Shown here: piece after piece, positions 12,584 to 25,800 of the stretch
Layout: each line of letters starts with the position of its first letter
Position numbering within the stretch: the first letter of the stretch is position 1
Translations under genes and position numbers: made by a program
Origin: Ampullaceana balthica
Taxonomy: Eukaryota; Mollusca; Gastropoda; Lymnaeidae
Direction: 5' to 3'
NCBI GenBank assembly: GCA_944989445.1
Contig: CALYLW010000493.1
Location: 135,761-199,760 of the forward strand
Length of the DNA stretch: 64,000 nt
The notes under the pieces: model-generated
Seen by the model: only the letters and a program-made list of their open reading frames with translations
Databases searched by the model: none
What the model was told of the DNA's origin: nothing

Positions 12584-13441
12584 CTAGTGTATTACCCGTC
12601 AAAAATGAAGGAAGTTTTGAAAATAAATACATTTCAGCTGAAATCTTTTTATTTTGAAAAAATACACATCAGCCTTTATAAAAAGAAACTTTAACAAATG
12701 TAATCGAGATATAAAACTAAAATGCTACCTCACTTTGGTCAACTTTGGTGAGACCTGTACTGCCTGTACTAGAATATTAATATGCATCTTCTGTTTGGGA
12801 CACATCCACCAAAGAAAGCATTGATAAACTAGAACAAATTCAAAAAAGAGCTGCCAGATTCATTACTGGAGACTATTCAAAACTGACAAGAATAACACCA
12901 TTAGTTAAATCATTAAACCTTGAAACACTAGAGGATAGACGAACCAAGAGCAAAGTAGTAATCATTCATAAAGCAATTAATTCAAATATAGAAATACAAC
13001 ACAAAGATAACTTAATACAACCCTCAGATAGACATAAGGATTAAAAAAAAACCTTTCTTTTTGAATAAGTTATTCCGTATGCAAGAACAAGCACATACAA
13101 ATTTTCGTTCTTCCCGTCCGGATTTCGGGCGTTGTATGGATTGCCTGAAGTCTGAAGAAACCAGGAAAACCAGCACTTTATCAACATTTAAATCTCTAAT
13201 AAAAATGCAGGACTAAACACAAACCATAGATAAGCGTAGGACGCAATAAACTTCTGTATAGAAGGAGCGTCTGTAAACAGATAAGATAAGAATAAAAAAT
13301 AATGCAATACAGAACTTTCGTTTACTTTATTTATTTTTATTTTATTCATGTATTTTCATTTTGAACAATTTTATGCGGAATATTCGAAAAGAGTTATTTT
13401 TGGTGCAGTAATTTGGTGCGCTGCTTTCTAAAATTAGTAAT
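12584..13441 (-). mobile_element. Helitron-like element interrupted by a LINE
   Basis: The outer parts (12584-12675 and 13306-13441) match the uninterrupted copy at ~33235-33445 in reverse: the 3' end is ...TTTTTGACGGGTAATACACTAG followed by T, and the other side carries tttatgcggaat...ggtgcagtaatt..ggtgcgc. The interior is the LINE fragment at 12676-13305. The 5' end was not resolved. Confidence 0.5.
12676..13305 (+). mobile_element. CR1/jockey-like LINE fragment inside the Helitron-like element
   Basis: Reads KCYLTL..LVRPVL-like and [20 protein letters not shown], then [19 protein letters not shown]. It is closely related to 33845-34600 but broken by duplicated bases near 12735-12780 and by stops near 13040. 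It ends in the same aaaaaataa tail. Confidence 0.7.
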
Positions 13442-13873
13442 GTCACAGACAGGATGGGGCGGACGTGACATACATTGCAAATTATGTATGTTGATGATTT
13501 TTTTTAATTAAAGATGTATCTTATAAAAAAAATATGCAGACTTTAAGAAAAAAATCTGGAAGTCTATGAATAGATAATAATAACACAAGGTTTATGGTTT
13601 CTAGGTTTAGGAGAGCCTAAAGGGGAAAAAAGAAGTTACAAAGAAACATGGTAATCGCATTTTACCGGTGCAATTGTGTTTGAAATCATTACTGAATTTC
13701 TGCATTATCCAGGGAATTCGTGTTTTGTTGTTAGTATAAGAAAATAATTACGAAGTAAACTTAATTCTATAAAAGCTGAAATCCGATACTCAAATGAGCA
13801 ATATTATCCAACGATTTAAAATTTAATAATAACAAAGGAGTCAAGACGGGAAAAAAGCAATTCAAAAATTAAA

Positions 13874-16800
13874 ATGGATAGCGAAAGAATCTTCTCCTTG
13901 TCGAAAAGGCATCTTCAGATGATGCACGCTGATGTGTCAGGAGACGAAATGGTAAAGTATATGTGAAAGAGACCTTGGAGTAGTAGTATTTAAAAATTAA
14001 ACTTTGGTAAAAGCAAAGAGAGCGGTGCCCCCTTTTGTATGGTACTTTCGCCGCCATCTTTGTTGTCAACACGTGACAAAGATGGCGGCAAAAGTAGTGC
14101 ATAAAAATGAATTAAAATGGGGTTATGTTAGGGGGGAAAATGTGAAGAAAAAAAATGTAAAAAATTAAAGATAAATATAAAAACTGAATGAAAGTCCAAC
14201 GATAAAGAAAATTAACATTGTTACTCACAGTATATACTCGCTCAGCGCGGAAATGTTGAGGATAACTATCGGGCGGTAAATTCGTCACCAAGAATTTTGC
14301 ACAAAAATTAATCAAATCAAACTTACCGCGTCTGTGCAACTCGGAGATGTAAAGGCCGGATGTGATATTGCGTCATCTCATAAACCATGACAACGTTATT
14401 AAAAATAGTGCAAACTTTCTATTTTAATTAATAATTATGCAACTAAACCTATCCCTAACCTTAAAACTTAATCCTATCACTAAACCTATCACTAAACATA
14501 TCCCTAAACCTATTCCATAAACCTAAACCTATACCTAACCCAATCCCTAAGTCTAACCTAAACCTATCCCTAAACCTATCCCTAAACCTAACCCTAACCC
14601 TAAACCTATCCCTAAACCTATCCCTAAACCTATCCCTAAACCTATCCCTAAACCTAACCATAAACGTATCCCTAAACCTATCCCTAAACCTAACCCTAAA
14701 CCTATCCCTAAACTTATCCCTAAACCTAACCCTTAACCTATCCCTAAACCTATCCCTCAACCTAACCCTAAACCTATACCTAAACCTATCCCTCAACCTA
14801 ACCCTCAACCTAACCCTAAACCTAAACCTAACCCTAAACCTAACCCTAAACTTACCCTAAACCTACCCCTAAACATATCCCTCAACCTAAACCTATCAAT
14901 AAACCTATCCCTAAACCTACTCCTAAACCTATCCCTAAAACTAAACCCCAACCTAACCCTAAACCTATCCCTCAACCTAACCCTAAACCTAAACCTAACC
15001 CTAAACCTATCCATAACCCTAAACCTATCCCTAAACCTACCCCTAAACCTATCCCTAAACCTATCCCTAAAACTAGCCCTCAACCTAACCCTAAACCTAA
15101 CCCTTAACCTAAACCTAAACATATCCCTAAACCTAAACGTATCCCTAAACCTATCCCTCAACCTAACCCTCAACCTTACCCTAAACCTACCCTAAACCTA
15201 TTCCTAAACCTATACCTAACCCTAACCCTAAACTTAACCCTAAACCTAAACATATCCCTAAACCTACCCCTAAACCTATCCCTAAAACTAGCCCTCAACC
15301 TAACCCTAAGCCTAACCCTTAACCTATCCCTAAACCTATCACTAAACCTAAACCTATCCCTAAACCTATCCCTAAACCTAACCCTAAACCTATCCCTAAA
15401 CCTATCCCTAAACCTAAACCTATCCCTAAACCTATCCCTAAACCTTACCATAACACCTTACACGTAAATCTATAGCCAAACCTAAAGACACATTAATAAA
15501 ATGTATCGATAAAAATAATTACACTTATTTCCTCTATATCAATTATTGTCGGAAGAATACAATGTTCTCTTCCCTTCCTCAATATAAATTATAGTCGCAT
15601 GAATACATAATTCCATTCCCGGAAGTACGCAACGCTCTGCCATATCAACAATGTAAATAGATGAGAGCACCGTAATCTTTGCTTTAGCCTAAACTTTGAC
15701 TTTTTACCTAAACAGGCTAAACTAAAACTTAGCCTTGGCCTTAGGCCAGCTTTTTTTCTCTCACCTAATTTTTTTTTAATGCATGGCATAAGTAGGGCTA
15801 GGCTAGGGATAAGTTTGAGGCATCAAGCATCACCTTTATTGCTTTCTGTGAATTTTTTCTCCTTCAAAATAACAACGCAATGCCCAGTTATTGTTATATA
15901 CTTTCAACGTTTATTAAAATAAAATGCTGTCTTTGCCTTAAACCAGACTCATCATACTGAAATTTATAATTATATGAATATGATTTTATGAAATATTGCT
16001 AATATTAAGGTGACTACAAATAGTGTAATGTAATTTTTATGAATTTTATGCAACATAAGAGTATGGGGTAATAAGCACCAGGACAATGGGGTCATAAACA
16101 CCATGCCAAAAATCACACATCCACTCCTACCCTTCCAAGTTTTCAAAGAAAAGGTTATATTTATACAATTTGAGTGGTATAAATTTTAAATGTCACATTG
16201 GACACAGTTGAAACCCACCAATGGCCCACAACTCTCATCATTTTCCTAATTTTCCTCATCCTGATTAAGAGGACTCCTAGACCTGAAACTGCAAGGAAGG
16301 GTCTGCCTTCTCCCATTCCCTTCCCTTCTACAGTTGCTCTATGAGAACTATCTTCCGATGTCAGACACTCCATGCTGCATCTTAAACATTGAATCCGTGC
16401 AGACCTCCCACTATTTTAGATCCTTAACCATCAATTTCAAATTGTTTCATAAAAAGTCTTTAAGGTTGAACCTGCAGTTGTTCGTTGGATATCTATTTAC
16501 TGTTAAGTAAGATTTTGTGTTGATGGAGGCTGATGTCATGGAGTGTGCTGAACGATGGATATGTGTGGATCATCTGTCAGAGTGGAAGGCTCAAAACAGC
16601 ATGTGGGGTGCAGAAGTGGAGCATTTCTGCCACAATCAGTGTCTAGTGACTCTTGGGGTCATTTAGTTAGTTCCTCTCGGGCCGAAGACGGCACATAGGG
16701 CAGAAGTCATTGATTTCCATTTACGATGATCCGTCGCCAATTGTATTAGGTCTTGATTATTTCTTAGACCCATGGTTGAGCTTTCTCTTTTGATTGTTCT

Positions 16801-19800
16801 ACGTAGGGTTTCTTTTGGTCTTCCTTGTTTTCTTTTGCCTTTTGGTGTCCATATGAAGGCCTGCCGTGGTAGTCTTTTCTCGTCCATTCGAAGAACATGA
16901 CCGATATAATTCCAACGCCTTCTCCTTAAAAAGGTTGACACATATTCTTGGTTGGTTTCTTCTCTTATTGTTTCATTTGTTTTAAAATCACTCCATTTTA
17001 TATTCAAAATTTTTCGGAGGCATTTGTTCTCGAAGGCAACTAATTTCTTTTCTATAGCTTGAGTGGATTTCCAGCTTTCACATCCATATGTTAGTACAGG
17101 GATTACGCAAGAGTTGAATAGCCTAAGTTTTATATGTTTGCTGAGTGTCTTTGATCTCCAAATATTTGTAAGTTTGTTAAAAGCACTTGACGCCAACGCA
17201 ATTCGAGTCGTTATCTCTGATGTTGCATCTCCATCATATGACATTTTGCTTCCTAAGTAAGTGAAGTTGGTTACTTTCTCTATGGTTTGGTCATTAAGTA
17301 TAATATCATTGGGTTGGTTGGTGAGGTCCATGACTTTTGTTTTCGTTGTGTTTGATTTGAAGACCAATTTGATTTGAAAAGTGCTGGAGACGATCCGTTT
17401 TTTCTTGGGTGTTCAGATGCGTTGAGCTTATAAGAGCCAGGTCATCTGCAAAGTCAAGGTCTTCCAAAGTATTGTTTTCGGTCCATTTGATACCTAATCC
17501 GGCATCCGTGCATTTTTGCATGACCCAATCAATTGCTATTCCAAATAACATTGGGGACATGACACATCCTTGCTTCACACCTGTTTCGACTGGGAACCAG
17601 TCAGAATTTCCGGCTTCAGTTTTCACACAGCAAAGTGAATCTGCATAAAAAGCTTTTATAATGTTCACGTATTTAGTTGGGAAACCATAGATGTTAAGAA
17701 GTTTCCAGAGCGTAGGTCGGTGGAGACTGTCGAACGCTTTTTGGAAATCAACAAAATTTATGATGAGCTGTGATTGAAATTCAACAGATTCTTCGATGAT
17801 AGTTCTGAGTGTGAATATATGGTCAATACATGACCGATGAGGTCTGAAGCCTGTTTGCTCTTCTCTGAGCCTTTCGTCTATTGACTTTTTTATTCTCTCT
17901 AGTAGAATACTGCAAAAAAGTTTTCCTGGTACAGATAGTAAAGTTATTCCACGCCAACTGTTGCAGTCTGATAAATCGACTTTTTTTGGCAGTTTAAAGA
18001 TGGCACCGTTTTTCCATTCTTGTGGTGAGGGATTCATTTTGCCAGACATCATTGAATAACAGCAATAAATGCTGTAGAACATTTTCATCTGCTGACTTCA
18101 GCATTTCCCCTGAAATTTCATCTTCGCCAGTTGCTTTGTTGTTTTTTAACTTCCTGATGGCTTGTTTTAGTTCTTCAATTGTGAAGTTTTCACATGCTGC
18201 AGTTAAAATAGACATGTTTTCTTCTTCACCAATAACTGGGGTCATTTAGGTACATAAAACTTTGTCTATTGATAGGGAACTGTCCAGTTGATATAAATCC
18301 TGACTTGAAAACATCAGACTTAAATGATTCCTGAAACAGCTTCTTTAAAATTCTTTGAATGTCTCTTCTTCCCCACGTCCTGAGTCCTGGCATATTTCAA
18401 AAGATATGACTGCCACATGTCCTTAACTGATCTTAACACTGCCTTGTCTAGGATTGCAGAAGATGAGTGAGGTGGAAGGCAGATAGAGGAGGACAGCATT
18501 GTTTTTCTTTGCGGTCTCAATAAGTTCCAGTGATAGATGTGACACATGCCCATCAAACACAATAAGTCTTGGTGCACTAAATACTGCACGGCTGAATAAA
18601 AAGAGTTCACTCACATCCCAAACATTCAAAACCTCACATCGCACAGTATCTAACACCCTATATATTTATTTTTCAGTGGCTTTAATTGAACTTCCTTAAA
18701 CAAAGTTTCTGATTTCGATGGAAAAAAAAATAAAATAATCTTGGATCTAGAATTTAATTTAAAAGTTCTTGTATCTAAATATTCCTTTTTTTTAACCTAA
18801 TGAGGTAGCTACTTGATTTTAATGTGTTACTAAAATTATTACATGCACTTAGACTTAGCATCCTAATTTTGTAAACCTGTAGAACATTTTTTATATTTGT
18901 AGATGATCATATAATTTATGATTAATAAGCTTCTCATTTGATGACATATTATTAATTTAAGGGGGGGGGGAATAATTGTATTAAACATATCATTTCCATG
19001 CACATTTAATCAAAATTTCATTTGAAAATCCTATAAAAATTAGGATGATGTTTCCAGTACTGCTAGTACTAAAGAAGAGGAATCTTCACGTAGTGAAACT
19101 CCTACTCTAAGGTCACGTAGTGGTATCAGAAGCAAGCGTCAGATGAAAAAGTGCCGTTTACAGTTCAAATGTACAAATTATCTCAAGGTTATTAACAATT
19201 TACTCAATTTTATGTAGTAAAGCAGATTTAGCTCTCAGAATATTGTATTTTTTTTTAATGTCCTCAGTCGTTAGTAATGTCAAACAAATATTTTTATATT
19301 GAATAATGGGACTTATCTACTAGAGTTAATTCTAAAGCATAACTATGTTTTTTTTTGTTGGTTAATGTGTATTAAAAATACTTTCAATATCGTTATATTT
19401 AGAATGCATTTTCAGTCCCTTATGCTCTGATGCTATACACTTCCTGAAATGAATGCTAATTTTTTAGCATCAATTTTAATAAAAATGATAGCTTTTTATG
19501 TTATTACTTTTGATTTAGATTTTGATACATCTTTCTTCTATGCTTTTCACATATATAGGAGGACCATGGGCAACCTTTGTTTGGAATACAGATAAATCTC
19601 GTTATGAAAGAAACAGATCCAATTTTATTTGCAACAGTTGGTCACAACCGTGTAAGTCATTACAATAGCTCAATTTTGTAAATCAAATTTGTAATTTAAT
19701 CCAAGTTTTTTTTGAAGATCAAAATTTAGTTGAGAACTTGCCATTTACTTCTCAACAATGATTTAAATGGGTATTACATGTGGTTCTTATAAGATTTTAA

Positions 19801-22800
19801 GCCTGTTAATTTTATTTTATGTGACTTCATGGTGTTTTACTTAAATGCAGAATCAAACACCCTTTCATGCTGACCATAGAATATTCTTTCGGACAAGCAG
19901 TCATTTGACATTTTCACATGTCCTGCCCTGGGAACGCATTGCAAAGTTAAACATGCTGGAGCGGCCTGTCTATGCAAATACCTTAGTGCCTGGTACCGTG
20001 TCATGCCTTTTCATATTGAAAATTTTTTCTTAGGCTTGTCATATGAAACTTTTTAAACATTCTTGTATGGTATTGATAACTCTAGCCTCACAATAAAAGA
20101 AAGTGTATCCAAATCCCTTTCACATGGTTCACCCTCTCATGTTCTCCTCTAATGTCCTTTGCCATGGCTATGTCCTGATTCCAATACTGATTTTTAGAAG
20201 GCTTGATTTTATTAGAATTTTTACTGAATAGATAGGGCCCTTCCTACTGCAATTGGCTGAATAATAAAAAGTGGAACACACAATGTTTTGGGCACTTGTT
20301 CTAGTTTGTTCTTTATGTCTGGCAAAAGGAATGGTGTTTTCCTAAAAAGGACTGTACAGTCTTTTAAAAGAGTTTTCCGGTCCCTTTCTCGGTGATGAGG
20401 AACCTAATGTCTGTGTAGTTTTGAAATTACTACTGCCTTTATAACTATAATACCTGTGGAGACAAACTTAACATTTCCGATATTCAAATGATCTTAACAA
20501 ATGTTCATGACAATTTCATAGTAATTTCACTTTGTTTACTAAACAAAATGCACCATATTCCTCAAGTTATTTTGTTCTGGTCAAAGATAATAATTTTTTA
20601 AAGCATGTTTGAAAATACAAATATTTATTTTTCATTCATTTTTAGTTTAATCAATGATATTAGACTAAAATCTGGACTGACAGTGATCTCTTGATTAACA
20701 TATCCTTTGTCTCTCTTTAAAAAAAAATTATAGGTCACAATCTATGAATGCCATGAAGGTGGTAAAATCAAACTACTCCAGTCTTATGTTGATCCCAGTG
20801 TATCCTTTTATGTGTGTGGGGTATTTTGATACATATATGGGACATTCATATTTTTCTGGTATTGGATGTTACTTATTTTAACTTATTGGTTACTTAATTT
20901 TTGTTAATATAATTTTATTTTTTTAAAAATATAAAAAATCAAGTAAATAGTTCAACTTTTATGTTGATAAATAACCTTAAAACAATGTTTAGACTGAAGA
21001 AAACTTTTATTGTTGCGCATGGTCTTTTGATGATGCAACAGGTCAACCAATCCTTGCAGTGGCGGGAGTTCGTGGCATAATACGCATCATCAGCCCGACC
21101 ATGGGACAATGTATAAAGGTAATATCTAGGTGCTTAGATAGTATAAAAGTATGGCAATTACTTTGATTTTAAGCATTTAAGTTGAGATTTGAATCTTTAT
21201 CCTCTCAAATTTTTTGAAATATTATAGTTTTTTTAATCTTTTTTTTTATGTATTGATGAACCAAATGTATAGTCATTAGTGGTTAGCCACTCTGGTCCCC
21301 CAACACTGGATATCTGTGGCAAATTTTCTAAGTTCTTGTAATTATATAAATGACATCATAATTAAAAATAACATATTAAGTCTATTTTCCTTTCTTGCTA
21401 GCAATTTGTTGGTCATGGAAATGCAGTAAATGAACTGAAATTCAAACCTAAAGATAATAATCTCCTCTTATCAGTTAGCAAAGGTAAGTCTTTGTTTATA
21501 AAGTTTGCATTAAAATAACAATCCTGTTCACATCATATCCTTGATTTGAGCCCATGTGCATGATCAAGTTTTAAAGCAGATTTCGTTTTCTCAAAAGGCA
21601 CATATTACAAAAGTAAATTATAATTTAAAAAATAATTATGCTTGAAGCTTATAATGCTATTGCACAGAATATATCAACTTTTCCAAGAGTATATGGTGCT
21701 TAAGAAACTGAAACTGAAGCTAAGAGTTGTTTTTACAAAAGCACAGTTCAAATATTATGAATACTCCACATATAACAGAAGAAATAATAAAATATGACAG
21801 ATTAAATGATGATGCTCTATGGTCATGCCATATCAAATAAATACCTTATCACTACAGAAAAGCTGTATAAGAAGAAATCAAGAATCACAATTTTTCAGTA
21901 TCAAATGGTAAGGCAGGTGCTGATGTACTCACTAGGGAAGGTCTCACCAGTAACCTCACCATTTAAAACACTTCCATCTTCACTGAGTTGTACTATTGAG
22001 ATAATATCCTGCCACTAACCTAAAAGGATCTTCTATGGTGATCTGAAGCAGTGCTTCTCAAAAGTGGTGGTCCGCGGACCAGTGCCGGTCCGTGGGCTAT
22101 CCGCAGAAGTAATCAAGAGAGGACAGAAAAATACAAATATAATCTTCCATTTGTAACCAAAAATACTAACCCTAAAGAATATTTCAATTTTTGACAATAA
22201 GCACATAAAATGAAACAAATAAAATTAAATTAAATACATTTCGCTACCACATCAGTAAAGGTAAAATAGTGCACCGGTCCGTGGTGCAATGGAAAAATTT
22301 CTGCCGTTCCGCCGTACTAAAAAGTTTGAGAAGCACTGATCTAAAGGATGGGAGGAGGTTTGCTGTTGGCAGAACCAAAACATCATTAAAATCATTCAAT
22401 TTAAAAACAGGCACATTTGACAAATAGGCAAAGGATTGGACGGTGTGGGGGGGGCACTCCCCTTACACAAAGACTCTTTTTTAAAATGAAGGACAGCAGC
22501 CCTAGAGAACAGAAGACATGTCAGAAAAGCCTTGTTTAACTCCAAATCTGTAGATGTCCAAATTACTTCCTGAAACTATTGCACAAGGAAATTTCATGCC
22601 ATAATAAATCGTAAAAGCCATCTTAGGAGCCAAGACTAAAAGCAGATAGATAAACATAATTTCCTTGATATTGATTAGGGCTGATTATGTTTCTGAGCTG
22701 AATATAGACTACAATCAAATAAGTACTTATTATCTTTGTATTCTTTTTTCAAGATCATGATCTCAGAGTTTGGAATGTGAAAACAGGAGTTTGTGCTGTC

Positions 22801-25800
22801 ATATTTGGGGGTGTAGATGGACATAGAGATGAGGTGCTAAGTGCTGTGAGTATACCTACATATTTTATCATTAGCTTTTTTGGGTGTTATATTTTTGCAA
22901 TGTTGTAATATAATAATTAAATATTATTCATTATATTTTATGGTTATAGCATTATCAGAAAAGGAATTTTAAATGCATCCTTTTAAATTCCACGATGTTC
23001 TGGAAATTTCCTAGAAGTTACATATATTTGCCAGTATCATAAAGTGTATTGCATGAATGTAGTTTTTGTCAAGTAGCTTTGGTAAATGAGAATTTCACTG
23101 TTTGGTGGCTTATGTCTTGCATTAATATCAATGTTTTGTTAGCCTTAGCTTAAGCAACAATTTTATGCTTCTTTGCAAATCAGTTTTGTTTTTAAAAATG
23201 GTATTCATTTAAAGCTGACCTTTTTTTTTGGAAATATTTTTGTGCATTTAAATTGGGCAATCAGTTTATGTGCTTTTGAAAAAAAAATGTATATTTACTT
23301 CTCCAGGTTCATTGATTGAAACAATAAAGAATAAAGATTGGCAGTGTGCAAAACTGAATCACAATAAAAAATCTTTTCCTTTTTTTTTCTTTTTTTCCAG
23401 TGAATAATGACATTATTGTTTTACATTGCCAGCATCCTATTTGTCTTAATATGGTTACCATAAGAACTGGTGGACTCTAAAAGTGTGTCTTTGTGAAACT
23501 TCATCTGTATGTCCATAAGTCTTAGACCGTAATTGTTTTTACAAGTTTGAATTTTTGTAAAATCTCAGGACTTCAATCTAAGTGGCACAAAGATTGTTTC
23601 CTGTGGAATGGATCACTCTCTGAAAGTATGGAACCTTGAAAAGCCTGACATTAGGAAAGCATTACAGGAATCTCATTACTACAATATATCAAAACACGAT
23701 GAGTATGTAATTTTATGGGATCCTAAGAATATTAGGGAGCTCTTATTTGTTTGCACCCTCATTCTATTAAATTCTCAAGTCCTTAAAAAGTGATGATTTT
23801 AACATTTTATTGGCCTCACATGCATTCAGCTACATAATTATCAGTTAAAATAAGAAAATAGTAAAAATGTTGAAAAGTGACTGTCAATTGTAGATTTTTA
23901 AAATTTCAACAGGCCATTTCCAACAGAATACTGTCACTTCCCTGATTTTTCCACCAGAGACATCCACAGAAACTATGTTGATTGTGTGCGGTGGTTGGGA
24001 AACCTTGTTTTATCAAAGGTCAATTATTGAAATCCTCAAAATTTGAAAAGTATCATTATTTCATTTAATTCTAAAAAGTCCTGAATTCACTAAATTATAA
24101 AAATTTGAAATATTAAAAAAAATATGATCCTTTTGTTTTTGTATAGGAAGCTTTTTTAAATGTCTACAATAACTCAAAGGCCTTCAGGTGAGGTTTGGAG
24201 ACAAAAATCTAATATTTTTATTTGCTTTGTCAATAATGTGCATAGATTTTGTATGACAGTTAAACTAAAAAACCAAAATAATCTCATTATATTGAGTTTT
24301 TTTGTCAAGTTTATTTCTGCCCTTAAGCGGGAGTTTATTTTGAAGAATAACTATTTGTACCTTTACTATTAATGTGAAATAATTTTGTAATAGACATTTA
24401 CATTATTGTTTTCAGTCCTGTGAGAACTGCATAGTTTGTTGGAGGCCTGGTAGCCATCATGACTCACTTAAAGTCAAATCAGATGACAAGGAAAGTGTTT
24501 GGGTCCTTCATCGATTTGAGTATAAGGAGTGTGAGATTTGGTACATGAGGTTCTCGCTTGACTACAATCAACAGGTCAGTAATTATGAATATAAAATTAT
24601 GATGGAAATATATCATTATTGTTAAAAATATTCTAAATAACAAAAGTTTGTAACTCTTCATATTTTGAATATAGCTGGGGCAAAGAATTACTCTCATTAA
24701 CATTAAATTACATGGTATTGCTAACTCATTTGATCACAGAAGAACACCATGAAGCAAGCTAATATGTTATAAAAACTGTCAAGATATTTTTATTATGAAA
24801 GGACTTACTTCATCAAGAAATTGAGTTTGCATCAAAAATTTCTAATAGGAATATGTGGACTTTGAGAATCTAAGACTTTGAATTTAATAAATATCTTTTC
24901 TGAAAACAAATTGTTTAAAAAATGATTCATGCTGATATGACATTAGTTATATCATAACTTACTTTAATTGTTCATATTTATAAAATAATAAATTTTTCTT
25001 CATTCTTTTAATTTGATAATGTAATTCCGATTTTACCCTAAAATATAAATCTTTTTAAATAGTTCTTCCCTTTTTTAAGCAATTTCTGTACTTTTAGTTA
25101 ATATATTGGCAGAGATTTATTAGAGAGAAGAAAAAATTCTAATTTGATTCTGCCATATTGTTTAAAGTTATAACAATTGTTTAAAACTTTTGAGATGCAC
25201 TTGAAAAGTTATTTTAAATCTTCAAGAAACACCTATTACGTAAAAGCACACTCGTCAACAAAAAAAACTGCAGCAGGATTTACATGAAATTATTTTTTTT
25301 CCCGTTACAATTTGTGACTAACTCCAGTTTGCTAACCAAGTCTTCATATTGAAACCATCAACAATCAAAATTCAAACCACTTTATTCACGGTACAGCAGT
25401 GCTCAGAATAAGCTGATATCCATATAATTTTTCAATGTTTTTAATATAGCACGACTTGTCAATAGCACAGGACTATTGTCAAGTCCTGTGATTTTTATGG
25501 CATTATTTCAAGCAATTTTTTAGGCATGCACTTTTTCCTTGGTACTTTCCATGATGAGAAATTATTATTATTTTTTTAATTAAATAATTAAATCCTTGTG
25601 TGATAGTCTTGGAGTTGATAGTGAACAAAATGTGGATGAGACTGCAATCAGGTATATAGATTAATAGATGGATAACATGTAAACAGGGTATGAGTGAGCC
25701 TGACAGGACGTAACAAAACAGCACTGTTTTGTTATGTCCTGTCAAGCTCACTCATACCCTGTTTACATGTTATCCTGGAGTTGATAGTGATCTTTGTAAT

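Larger units (their letters stand above)
8950..13873. other. Divergent intergenic region between MLYCD and EED
   Basis: Holds the elements listed at 9335-13441 and otherwise AT-rich sequence. I see no exon. Both promoters should lie here. Upstream MLYCD exons are possible, because the first ATG of that gene is preceded by an acceptor-like tract. Confidence 0.6.

Noticed and set aside
14060..14102. MAAKV-type starts on both strands at the YY1-like palindrome
   Set aside because: Both come from the ATGGCGGC of the motif. The following frames are short and unrelated to anything known.
14461..15451. Arg/Asp/Phe-rich minus-strand open frames (RFRDRF repeats) of 91-122 codons
   Set aside because: They follow directly from the 6/12-bp telomere-like period, which has few stops in that frame. 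There is no splice or family evidence.
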